Of a stretch of 64,000 bases of DNA, positions 1-9,324 are shown in pieces. Source of the DNA: Candidatus Fredericiella danica (GTDB lineage Bacteria > Chloroflexota > Anaerolineae > Caldilineales > Caldilineaceae); the NCBI GenBank assembly GCA_016713335.1, contig JADJPH010000101.1:62001-126000 (forward strand), in the 5' to 3' direction. Position numbers and translations under genes: made by a program. Each line of letters opens with the position of its first letter. Position 1 is the stretch's first letter. The notes beneath the pieces were generated by a model. The model did not search any database and was not told the DNA's origin. It saw only the letters and a list, made by a program, of their open reading frames with translations.

Positions 1-1
1 G

Positions 2-1486
2 GCGACCCAGGTCGACTATCTCGCTGTCTCGCCGAACTATGCGGTCGACGCCACCCTGCTGGCCGGCACAAGTGATGGCGCCGTGTATCGCTCAACTGAT
101 GCCGGCGCTGCGTGGGAACAACTGCGTGGCAATCTGCCCCAGCCGGAACCCCTGTCGTACAACCAACTGACGCTCAGAGCCTTCTTCTCCCCAAATTATG
201 GCGCCGACCGGACGCTCTATGCGACCGGCTACCGGAGCGACTACTGGGGTGAAGGGGTCTGGCGCTCGCAGGATAGCGGCGCCACCTGGGAACCACTCTG
301 GACAGACCTCCTGTTCTTGCGAGGCCATCGCCTGGACTTCTCGCCGGACTTCGCCCAGAACCAGACGCTGGCGCTCACAGGAGAATTCAACGACTTGCAG
401 TCAGGCGCTTCAGGCGTCGCGATCCAACAGTCAACCGACGGCGGGCTGCACTGGCAGCCGGTCATCACCGATACACAGGTCACCGTCTACGACACCGTGC
501 CGGCTGCCGTTGCCTCCATTCTGCCAGGTTACAATGCGCCACTCGAACTCCCGGTGCGCATCGGTGGCTACGGCAACCTGCTCGAATATACCTTTGACGG
601 AGCAGACTGGATCACGACGACCGTGGCTGCCGAGGAAGGTGACCTGATTACCGGACTCTTCACTGTGCCAACCTACCCAGACAATCCCACGATATATGCT
701 TTTTCGCACCGGGCCTTATGGCGCACCACGGATGGTGGTCAGACCTGGGCGCGCTGGGCGGATCCACGGCTCGACAACCTCACGTTTGAGCAGGAAATGA
801 CGGCGATAGCGGTTTCGCCTGTACTTGCGGACAGTCGCTATCAACTCTTCATTGCTTTCCGCACCGGTGAAATCTGGGTGATCGATCCCGCCCGCATGGC
901 ATGGAACGAATTGCCGGGCGCGACGCCGGCGCCTGTTGCGGATGCGGCGCCTACGGAGACCACCGAACCGGAAGGCGCAGCGGATACAGCACCGCCGGCG
1001 ACCAATGCCGATACCGCGGAACCACCAACGGGGTTCTTCCGACCTGGCGGCATATTTGGTCTCATGTGGGCACGCGAACCCAAGGTGCAGACGGACCTCG
1101 GCTGGGCCACCCAGGAGAACGCGATCGCAGCGGCAGGCGCAGTACAGCGCTTTGAAAATGGCGTCATGGTCTGGCGCGGCGACGCCAACGCAATTTACAT
1201 CTTTAGCAACGATGGCACGTGGCAACGCGTTGACGACACATTCAAAGAGGGCGATCCCGAAAAGGATTTTTCGCTCGAATCACCGCAAGGCAAACGCCAG
1301 CCGGAACGTGGTTTTGGAAAAATCTGGCGGTCACAGCCCGAAGTGCGCGAGAAACTTGGCTGGGCAATCGAGAAGGAAAGCGCAAAGAACCTGAGCATCC
1401 AGCCATTTGAACGTGGCATCATGATGGACGCCGGAGGCTCGCTCTTCGTGATGCCGGGCAGCGAAGAACGTGGAACGTGGTACTAA
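2..1486 (+). CDS. Asp-box (BNR/Ycf48-like) beta-propeller protein, 5' partial
   Basis: The reading frame is already open at the window edge, so the N-terminus (and any signal peptide) lies outside. The visible part contains at least four Asp-box motifs of the S-x-D-x-G-x-x-W type (YRSTDAGAAW, WRSQDSGATW, QQSTDGGLHW, WRTTDGGQTW), which build sialidase/Ycf48-like propellers. After the propeller comes a Pro/Ala/Thr/Glu linker (about residues 300-340 from the GTG at 83), then two related modules, each with a GFGKIWRSQPEVREKLGW-like core, which resemble LGFP-type cell-surface repeats. This layout suggests an exported surface protein. No catalytic residues of a sialidase can be pointed to, so an enzymatic role is not claimed. 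Confidence 0.75.
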   Translation, partial: ATQVDYLAVSPNYAVDATLLAGTSDGAVYRSTDAGAAWEQLRGNLPQPEPLSYNQLTLRAFFSPNYGADRTLYATGYRSDYWGEGVWRSQDSGATWEPLWTDLLFLRGHRLDFSPDFAQNQTLALTGEFNDLQSGASGVAIQQSTDGGLHWQPVITDTQVTVYDTVPAAVASILPGYNAPLELPVRIGGYGNLLEYTFDGADWITTTVAAEEGDLITGLFTVPTYPDNPTIYAFSHRALWRTTDGGQTWARWADPRLDNLTFEQEMTAIAVSPVLADSRYQLFIAFRTGEIWVIDPARMAWNELPGATPAPVADAAPTETTEPEGAADTAPPATNADTAEPPTGFFRPGGIFGLMWAREPKVQTDLGWATQENAIAAAGAVQRFENGVMVWRGDANAIYIFSNDGTWQRVDDTFKEGDPEKDFSLESPQGKRQPERGFGKIWRSQPEVREKLGWAIEKESAKNLSIQPFERGIMMDAGGSLFVMPGSEERGTWY

Positions 1487-1746
1487 CGGCGATTCTGGTC
1501 TATTCAACCAATTTATGCGCCGACTGTGCGCGCGTCAAGCACCTCCTGAGCCGCTTTAGCGCGCCGTATATCGAACACAATATCTTGTTGGATGAGGACG
1601 CCTACGATGATCTACTGCGCCTCAGCCCGAGCGGACCACGCGTCCCGACCCTGATCATGCCGGACGGGACCATGCTGATCGAGCCGGACAACGCAACGCT
1701 CTATGCCTGCCTCGCCGGCAATGGCAACTTGCCAGAACTTGACTAG
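1477..1746 (+). CDS. Glutaredoxin-like thiol-redox protein
   Basis: A protein of 89 residues with a thioredoxin-fold signature: a redox-active C14-A-D-C17 pair right after the first beta strand (ILVYSTNLCADC) and a cis-proline loop RVPTLIMPDG. The size and the short helix after CxxC fit the glutaredoxin/NrdH group. It probably reduces disulfides in the cytosol. The GTG start lies inside the last codons of the upstream propeller gene (10 bases overlap), so the two are probably cotranscribed. The partner protein is unknown. It ends next to the convergent epimerase gene. Confidence 0.75.
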   Translation: MVLTAILVYSTNLCADCARVKHLLSRFSAPYIEHNILLDEDAYDDLLRLSPSGPRVPTLIMPDGTMLIEPDNATLYACLAGNGNLPELD

Positions 1747-2686
1747 CCGCCGGCCGGCTCACTGCGCAGCCATGCTACCTCGGCGCGCAAGCCGTCGACC
1801 AGGCGTGTCTGCGGGTCGTAGCCAAGTTGTTCGCGTGCCTTCGTAATATCGGCGGCGGTCCGCCGCTGATCGCCGGGGCGTTGCGGGCCATATTGGATGC
1901 GCGCCGGCGACCCCGTGATCTCTTGCAACATCTCCAAGACCTGATTCACATCCACTTGCTCGCCGCCACCGATATTAAAGATCTGCCCGCTACTCACTTC
2001 AGGCTGTGCGGCGGCCAACAGGAGCCCTCCACGCAGTCCAGCACATAGGTGTTGCTGCGGCTATCGGTGCCATCGCCATCGATCGTGATCACCTCGCCGC
2101 CCAGCTTGCGGATGAAGATGTTGTACCCCATGTCCGGACGCTGGCGCGGACCGTAGACCGAGTAGAGTCGGAGAATCGTGTAGCGCAGGCCGTCTTTCTC
2201 ACCATATGCATGGCAGAGTTGCTCCGCCGCAAGTTTGGTGATGCCGTACGGCGACACCGGGGCACGCAGTGACTCCTCGTTGCCGGTTGCATACCGGCCG
2301 TAGACCGAAGAGGTGGAGGCATGCAGATAGTGCTTGACCCCGGCTGCCACTGTCGCCTCGAGCAGCCGTTGAGTTGCCAGGATGTTACAGGTCATGTATT
2401 GGTCGAACTGCTGCCAACTTTTCAAGAGACCTGCCATGGCGGCCAGATGAAAGACCGTGTCGACGCCGGCCAACACCGCCGCGAGATCGGCGGTGCGCAG
2501 ATCGAGTTCATGGAAAACAAAGTGATCCGTGCTGCGCAAGTGCAGCAAGTTGCGTTCTTTGAGTGCACGCGGGTAATACGGGATGAAGGCATCCACACCC
2601 ACGACCTCGTGGCCGGCGGCAAGCAATTGCTCGCTCAGGTGCGACCCAACAAAACCTGCTGCACCGGTGACCAGACACCGTGCCAT
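1743..2686 (-). CDS. NAD-dependent sugar-nucleotide epimerase/dehydratase (one frame break)
   Basis: Extended short-chain dehydrogenase of about 313 residues. The N-terminus carries the Rossmann glycine motif GAAGFVGSH (G8, G11, G14), and the active site shows STSSVYG and Y147-x-x-x-K151 (YGITK). These are the hallmarks of GalE/UDP-glucuronate-epimerase-like enzymes acting on nucleotide sugars. The C-terminal part (FNIGGGEQVDVNQVLE, then REQLGYDPQT) is the usual substrate-binding end. One base appears to be missing near 2024: DCVEG continues as LLAAAQPE in the next frame, so the gene reads whole if a single base is restored. AGAGGA precedes the ATG by five bases. The exact sugar substrate cannot be decided. 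Confidence 0.85.
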
Positions 2687-2735
2687 TCAATCCTCTTTCC
2701 CAAGTACGATATTCTGCTGCCAACACTTGCAGCAT

Positions 2736-3358
2736 TCAGATTTCACGTGATTCTATCACAACGTATGGTGCGGAGCCGTCTGGCGTGGGGGGAAGTGCGA
2801 GCCGAAATTCCTGGAAGATGACCGCCAACCCGGTTGCGGTGTAATGTGCGTTCAACCCACTTGGGTTGGGCAGCACCCACCACTCGGCCGCACCGGGCGT
2901 ATCGACTTGCCGGCCCAACTTCGCACCGGGCCGGTGAAACCCACCACGAAAGGCCGTTATGCCCAATACCGCAACCGCCCGCGGCTGGTATGCTTCGACC
3001 TTGCGTAACAGTTGCTCGGCGCCTGCTCGGAGTTCAGCGTCAGTGAGTTCGCTCGCAACTGCGGGGCGCGGCTCACAATATTCGTGATGCCATAGCCAAG
3101 CGGCAGCAGTTCACGCTCTTCATCCGGGCGAAACTGTCTTGGCGTGAAGCCGGCCGCATACAACACCGGCCAAAACCGATTCCCCGGCCGGGCAAAATGA
3201 TGCCCTGTATACGCCGAGTAGAGCCCAGGATTGATCCCACAAAACAACACCGCCAACCCCGGCCCAATGACATCCGGCACCACCCTATCCGCCGCCGCCA
3301 CCAAATCCCCCCGCGTCGGCTTCCCTTCTCCCCATCCTCCCCTCTCCCTGTCTCCCAC
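2736..3358 (-). CDS. mug: G/U mismatch-specific DNA glycosylase, Mug/TDG type (frame break)
   Basis: Uracil-DNA-glycosylase superfamily protein that removes U or T mispaired with G. Diagnostic motifs are FCGINPGLYSA and GHHFARPGNRFWP for the active-site loop, GYGITNIV, and near the end VLPNPSGLNAHY, the Mug minor-groove wedge motif. A base is missing near 3063: RAP in one frame must continue as VASELTDAELRAG in another, after which KVEAYQPRAVAVLGITAF follows in register. The start is unclear because the frame runs openly upstream through a GAGACA-type microsatellite into the GH20 gene. A GTG at 3358 inside that repeat is one option, but a start nearer 3325 (GKPTRGDL) matches the family better. 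Confidence 0.85.
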
Positions 3359-3439
3359 CCTGTCTCCTGTCTCTTTGTCTCTCTGCTCCTTGTCTCCTCT
3401 GTCTCTTTGTCTCCCTGTCTCCCTGTCTCTACTCCCTCC
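3338..3439. repeat. GTCTC/GAGAC-type microsatellite between GH20 and mug
   Basis: About 100 bases made almost only of imperfect 8-base units of the GTCTCTTT / GTCTCCCT kind (pyrimidine-rich on the plus strand). Read on the minus strand it encodes an Arg/Asp/Glu/Lys/Thr-rich stretch (RDRETGRQRDRGDKEQ) with no stop codon, which joins the GH20 C-terminus to Mug in one frame. A near-perfect GAGACAAA run of the same type is found at 11843-11881. Confidence 0.8.
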
Positions 3440-3445
3440 CCACCT

Positions 3446-4909
3446 CCCCGACCGATAATACTCCTTCCCCATCGCCTCCATCCTCTCCCCATGCGCTCCC
3501 AACCGCTGCCGGTATTCCTCCCAGTTTCGACCTGCAGCAGGCGACCAGCCGAGCTCGGCGATGCTCAAGAGCCGCGGCAGCGCCATATACTCGATGTCGG
3601 CAATCGTGCACAGCGTCTCAGACCACAGCGGTGCTTCAATTCCCACAATTGCATCCCTGCTCAGCCCCGCCACCAGCGTCTCCGGATCCCAGTTATAAGA
3701 GTCCGCAACTTCGATCAGACCAGCCCATTGCAGCCCCAATGGGCTACCGGCGTCATATTTCATGTCAAGATAGGTGCGGTTGGCCGGTGACAGGATGATC
3801 TTGGCCCCTGTGCCGCCGCCACCCTGGCGAACTCGACGCTGCGCGCCGAACCGGTATTCCAGAACTGCACGAGACTGTCAGGCAGCAGGTTCACCTGGCC
3901 AATTTCTTCCCACCCGACGACTTCCCTGGCGTGACGGCGCACAATGTTCTGCACCCTTTCCACAAAGCGCAGGTAGTCGTCATGTGGCGTCGCGGCCGCC
4001 TCGTCGCCGCCGATGTGAATCCACCTACCCGGTGTAAGCGCCGCCAATTCGCGCACCACGTCGTCAACGAATTGGTAGGTGATCTCTTTGTCCACACAGA
4101 GCGTGCTGAAGCCAACCTCGGTACCCGTGTACAGCTTCGGCGCGACGCCATCGCAATTCAATTCGGCATATGACGCAAGCGCGGCATTCGTGTGACCCGG
4201 CATATCAATTTCTGGGACGACGACCATGTACCGCGCCGCAGCATAGGCGACGAGATCCGCATATTCCGCCTGGGTGTAGTAACCGCCCTTGCCGCCGCCG
4301 ACCGCCGTGCCGCCGCCGAACAGTGCAAGATTCGGCCAAGATTTAATCTCGATCCGCCATCCCTGGTCATCGGCAAGATGCAAGTGCAGCCGGTTAAACT
4401 TGTACGCGGCCAGCAGATCGATGTAACGCTTGACGTCGGCTACGGGAAAAAAGTGGCGCGCGACGTCGAGCATCGCGCCGCGCCAGGCGTAGCGCGGAAC
4501 ATCGCGGATGGTGACGGCCGGGATCGGCCAGGGCCCCGGCTGCACTGTCTGCGCTTCCACGGCAGCCGGCAGCAACTGGCGCAGCGTCTGTACGCCGTAA
4601 AACACGCCGGCGGGCATGGCGCCGCGTATCCTGACCTGCTCTGCAGTCACAGTGAGTTCATAGCCCTCATCCCCCAGCGCGGTGTCGCCGCCGGCGATGG
4701 CCAACGTGATCGCACCGGACTCCAGATGCGTCACGCGTGCTCAGAACCGGGCACGGGAACCCGGTGGCAGTTCGGAGTTGGTGCGCCAGGATCTCCCGAT
4801 CCCGCCAACTCCGGCTCGCCATCAACAATGCGGATGACCACATCCGCAGGTCAACGCAAATGTCACCGGCGACGGCTATGGCCGCCGGCAATGGAATCAG
4901 CTTGAACAT
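3446..4909 (-). CDS. GH20 beta-N-acetylhexosaminidase (several frame breaks)
   Basis: Retaining exo-hydrolase for terminal GlcNAc/GalNAc. The GH20b N-domain is followed by the TIM barrel: WRGAMLDVARHFFPV, LHLHLADDQGWRIEIKSWP, VVPEIDMPGHTNAAL, and the catalytic D-E pair in IHIGGDEAAATPH (Asp polarises the N-acetyl group, Glu is the acid/base). The C-terminal barrel end is LQWAGLIEVADSYNWDP followed by IEAPLWSETL. A base is missing in the G-run near 3803-3808, because QGPRSS must read GAKIILSPANRTYLDMKYD. Further breaks lie near 4737 and in the first 60 codons (about 4790 and 4850). No signal peptide is visible in the MFKLIPLPAAIAVAGD start, so location is open. Usual length is about 490 residues, as here. 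Confidence 0.85.
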
Positions 4910-4935
4910 TCGTTGTGCTCCTCGGTTGATTTGGA

Positions 4936-5625
4936 CTACGGGTCGCTCAGCAGTTCGCCAAGCGTGGGGATCGGTGGCGCGCCCGGATTGCGTTCCTGAA
5001 TCGCCTGCAATTCCTTCTCGACATAGTGCAGCAGGTCACGCTCCGGCATGTAATCCACCGTGCGCAGGGGACGAAGTTGCAGTGCAATCGCCACCAGACA
5101 TGCCTGGTATAACTGGGTTGGTGAACTGCTTGCCAGTCGCTCAGAAAAGTGACTTCCGCGGCCATCGACATCAATCCGCGCCTGCTCTTCCGCCAGCACT
5201 GCCTCCACTTCGGCGACCATCAGGTTGGACAACTGCTCGCCTTCTTGCAGTGCGTAAATGGGCGCTGGGGAGTCAAACACACACATGGTCGTGTGGTCGT
5301 GTTGGGTGATCGACAACTCACCACCAAAACTGAACGCCTGCACCTCGCGGTGTTTCCGGTCGTTCAGGATAATCATCCCCAAACAGAGCCGATAGTGATC
5401 GGCGCGCGGCCAGGGGCACCGGATCGTCAGGTGCGCCATGTCACGCCAGCCAGTCGTCACGATGCAGCGCACCTGTTCAGGATCGTAGTGTCGCTCGGTC
5501 GGGGTAGGGCGCAACCATACACGAAGTTGATGATGGCCACAAAGTTCTTCTTCACAGGGCGGGTCAAACCAATACCCCAGGTCGACCTCGCTCGAACTCA
5601 CATCGCCGATGAGATCCCAGTGCAT
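4936..5625 (-). CDS. Hypothetical protein, 229 residues
   Basis: Not recognised. It is an intact, soluble-looking protein without signal peptide or membrane segment, rich in His, Trp and Cys in its first half (FDPPCEEELCGHHQLRVW). The second half is helical and acidic (VAEVEAVLAEEQARIDVDG) and ends EERNPG-like with a proline-rich tail. It lies downstream of the GNAT gene in the same direction with 16 bases between them, so the two may be cotranscribed. No function is proposed. Confidence 0.6.
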   Translation of the reverse strand: MHWDLIGDVSSSEVDLGYWFDPPCEEELCGHHQLRVWLRPTPTERHYDPEQVRCIVTTGWRDMAHLTIRCPWPRADHYRLCLGMIILNDRKHREVQAFSFGGELSITQHDHTTMCVFDSPAPIYALQEGEQLSNLMVAEVEAVLAEEQARIDVDGRGSHFSERLASSSPTQLYQACLVAIALQLRPLRTVDYMPERDLLHYVEKELQAIQERNPGAPPIPTLGELLSDP

Positions 5626-5641
5626 GAAATCAATCCACCAG

Positions 5642-6117
5642 TCAGAGTCGCTTCTCCATAAAGATGCTCAATGGATCCTCCCGGTAATCGGCAAAGGGGC
5701 CAATCCGGTAGTATCCGCATCGTTCGTATAAGACCAACGCCTCGTCATTGCGCACGCCTGTTTCCAGTCTGACCAGGCGAATGCCCTGCGTGCGCAGATG
5801 CTCCTCCAACGCCGCCAGGATGGCCTTGCCTGCCCCAAGCCCACGAGCTGCCGGCGCCACAAACATCCGCTTGATTTCACCGTAAGGCTCGCCCGTATCA
5901 TCCCCATGCGTTTGACGGCGCCACAACCAACCGGCGTGATGCTGCCGGGCGCAAATGCACCCAGAAAGTAGACGTTCGGCCTGGCCAACGCCTCCACCGG
6001 CTCCAGGTGATTGCTCTCGGCGGGATACAACGCAGTCGCATAGGCATCGGAGGCGACAATCAATGCGGCGACGCCCTGGCTACGCGGCTCGATCGGCCGG
6101 ATGTCCATCGTTGTCAT
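5642..6117 (-). CDS. GNAT-family N-acetyltransferase (one frame break)
   Basis: About 158 residues. The acetyl-CoA-binding motif A is clear: EIKRMFVAPAARGLGAGKAIL, with the R/Q-x-x-G-x-G/A loop as RGLGAG, then VRLETGVRNDEALVLYERCGY, the typical strand-helix end of motif B. It therefore transfers an acetyl group to an amine of an unknown substrate. The N-terminus (MDIRPIEPRSQG) is read in another frame; one base is gained or lost at the A-run near 5912 (GCGAVK then THGDDTGEPYGEIK). Start chosen at the ATG at 6117, with a second ATG three codons later. It overlaps no other gene. Confidence 0.8.
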
Positions 6118-6151
6118 GAACCGAAACGCCTTCCCCACCCGTGCCGTCCAG

Positions 6152-9092
6152 TTAATTCTGAAGCGCCAGCCACACCTTCTCAGGTGTGAACGGAATATCA
6201 CGCAGCCGCAGCCCCGTGGCGTCATAGATGGCGTTGGCAATCGCCGGCGCCACACCATCCATCGGGATTTCGGCCACCGCCTTGGCGCCATAAGGCCCGG
6301 ACGGCTCATAGGTCTGCACCAGAATTGCCTTGAGTTCCGGCGTCTCATCCGCAGCATAGATGCGATAGTCGCCCAGCTTCGGGTTCAACATCCTGCCCGC
6401 CGCATCGTAAACCATCTCTTCGCTCAACGCATAGCCAAGCGCTTGCAGCATACCACCCTCTACTTGCCCGCTGGCAGTGACTGGGTTGATCGCAATCCCG
6501 CAATCCACGGCCATCACCAGTTTGGTGCATGTCACCTGTCCAGTGACGATGTCAACTTCCACTTCGGCAAACTGCGCCGCAAAAGGCGGCGGACTCAGAT
6601 AACTCATATGCGAGGCCGTCGCCATGATCTGCTTCTGGTCGGCCTGATGGAGCGAGTGCAAAGCAATCGTTTCATGCGAGACGCGTTTGCCACCCGGCGC
6701 ATACACATAACTATCCTCGAGCCAGAGATTTTCCGCAGGATGGCCCTGGTGATGGTGCGCCGCTGCGTGCCGCAACATCTGGTCACGGACTTCCTCGGCT
6801 GCCCGCAATACCGCACCACCGGAAATGTAGGTGGTACTTGATGCATACGCACCGGTGTCAAAGGGCGTGAAGTCCGTGTCGCTGGAATACACGATGATCT
6901 TTTCGAGTGGCACCCCCAGGGTCTCCGCCGCAATTTGGGCAAGCACCGTGTCCGAGCCAGTTCCCAGATCGGTGGCGCCGATCAACAGATTGAAGCTGCC
7001 GTCATCATTCAACTTGATCGACGCGGCGCCCATGTCCAGACCGGCAATGCCTGTGCCATGCATGCAGATGGCCAGCCCCAACCCACGGCGAATATGAGGG
7101 CGCGCGGGATCGGTGTGCCAGTTCGGATCCAAACGCCGTTCCCAACCGATGGCGTCACCACCGGCGCACGCATTCTTCCAGCCCATTCGACTTCACCAAC
7201 TGCGCAAAACCCTCACGCCCTTCGCCCATGGCCTCAGCCAATGGCAGATTCTGGCCGACTTTCACCCAGTTGCGCCGCTTGAACTCCAAGGGATCAACAC
7301 CCATCGCCAGAGCCATCTCTTCGATGTGCTGCTCAAGCCCAAAGAGCGCCTGGGGCGCACCGTAACCGCGGAATGCACCGGGCGTCGGTTTGTTCGTGTA
7401 CACCACCAGGCAATCGAAGTGCGCATTGGGCAACCAGTAGGTGCTCAAGCCGCGGAACCCGGTGACCATTTGGACGGTCAAACCATGTGTCCCAAAGGCG
7501 CCGGCATCGGCGATCACCTGAAGGTCCATCGCCACGAGTTTGCCGTCCTTGTCGACGCCAGACCGATAGCGCAGCACCTGGGGGTGACGGCTGCGTGACG
7601 CTATGAACTCCTGTTCGCGCGTATATTCAAAGCGCACCGGGCGCCCTGTTGCCAAGGTCAGGTGCGCACACAAATCCTCGATCAGCATCTCCTGCTTGCC
7701 GCCAAAACCACCGCCAATCCGGGGCTTCACCACGCGGATCCGGCGCGAAGGCAGGCCAAGGAGTGGCGCCACCATCCGCCGCACGTGAAACGGCACCTGC
7801 GTACTTGTGCGGATCACCAGGCGATCATCCTCATCCCACCAACTGAGGACGACATGCGGCTCGATGCTCACCTGCTGCACCTGCTGCACACGATATTCGC
7901 TGGTATACACAAATGCCGCCTCAGCCAGGGCAGCCTCGACGTTCCCATGATTGACCACCAGGTGATGCACCAGATTGTGCGCGGCATCGTGGATCTTGAC
8001 CGCATCTGGCTCGTCGTGGATTACCGGCGCCCCCTCCTGCATCGCTTCCACGGGATCAAAGACCGCCGGCAGCACTTCATAATCCACTTCGATCAACTCT
8101 AGCGCGCGCTGCAAGATCTCCGGGGTTTCAGCTGCGACAATGGCCACGCGGTCGCCAACATGCCGCACCTTGTTGTCAAGGCTCACCTGATCATAGGGGG
8201 GCGGATTGGGAAAACTCTGTCCACCGGATGCATAAAGCACCCTGGGCACGTCCTCGTGCGTCAGCACGGCATGCACGCCGGGTAGTGCCTTCGCCCTGGT
8301 GGTGTCGATGCGCTTGATCCGGGCGTGCGCATGCGGGCTCGTCAGCAATCCGCCAACCAGCATGCCCGGCATCTCCATGTCGTCGGCAAAAACGGCGCGT
8401 CCCTTGACGAGTTTATTGGCATCGACCTTTGGTTCTGACTTATTGACGACCGAAGTCTGCGGCGGCGCCAACGTCGCCGGCAGTGTCTTGGTTTTGGTCT
8501 GAGTATCCCCATCATCATCGTCACCGCGATCGCCGCCGCCGGTAGGCCATTCGCCGGCTTCGATCGCATCGACGATATCAACTGCATAGGGCGGGTTCTC
8601 CTCGCCACGCATCTGCGCCGCGGCGCGCAGAATGGCTTCGACGGGTTTGAGGTAGCCCGTGCAGCGACACACGACCCCGGCGATGGCATCGCGCACTTCG
8701 GCCTCTGTGGGCGCGGGGTTGACATCCAGGAGTTTCTTCGCCGCCAGCAGTTGCGCCGGCGTGCAGTAGCCGCACTGAATGGCGCCACACGCCACAAACT
8801 GCTCCTGCAGGGGGTGCATCTCGGTGTCGCGTGGCCCGCTTAAGCCTTCGGCTGTGACGATTGCGGCGCCGTCGGCCTGCGCCGCCAGCATCACGCCGCT
8901 GTTGACCAGCCGGTACGAGTTCGGCTGGTCAGGTTCGTAGGTCAGCAGCACGGCGTCAGCGCCGGTGTCACCCGTCTCATCGCCGTGCTTGACGCTAAAG
9001 TAATGGAGGCGCCGGAGCACCGTGCGCAATAACTCGCCCGGATGCACCTGCAGCGTGTGTTGGGTGCCGTTAACGGTAAGCGTCATTTCCAT
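6152..9092 (-). CDS. Xanthine-dehydrogenase-family fused Fe-S / molybdopterin subunit (one frame break)
   Basis: Molybdenum hydroxylase of about 980 residues with a small Fe-S subunit fused to the catalytic Mo subunit; the FAD part is absent. Residues 1-80 have a plant-type ferredoxin fold, but the four usual Cys ligands are replaced (D38, T43, D46, G66: KHGDETGDTGAD...NSG). The second cluster is intact (C107, C110, C142, C144 in QCGYC and CRCTGY). From about residue 225 the Mo domain follows with GGGFGGKQE, GAFRGYGAPQ and, at the end, KAVAEIPMDGVAPAIANA, holding the presumed catalytic Glu. GAFRGYGAPQ rather than AYRCSFR argues against CO dehydrogenase. A frame break lies near 7160. Substrate is probably a purine or another heterocycle; this is inferred from family only. 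Confidence 0.85.
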
Positions 9093-9324
9093 GAGTCGAA
9101 GTCAACTTTCGTATGGCGCAAACATGCCAGCGCTGATCGGTTTTCCGTTGCCACAATTCATCATGTCATTTTACCCCCGACGCGGCCAGTGAACCAACCG
9201 CACACAGGGAGCGATCTTTGCATCTTTCCTACGAGATTTGACGCGGGAGCGTCCTTCACCACACAATGTCGCGTGTGTCTCGCTATGATCACCTGCGCCA
9301 ACTCAGCCTATCACTACCCTGGTC
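9093..9324. other. Intergenic region between divergent genes
   Basis: Separates the minus-strand molybdenum hydroxylase from the plus-strand glycosyltransferase, so it should hold both promoters. I see no convincing paired -35/-10 boxes and no hairpin worth naming. Confidence 0.4.

Noticed and set aside
2957..3763. A true GH20-Mug fusion enzyme
   Set aside because: The open link is a microsatellite, both parts have their own frame breaks, and such a fusion makes no biochemical sense; kept only as an oddity to check.
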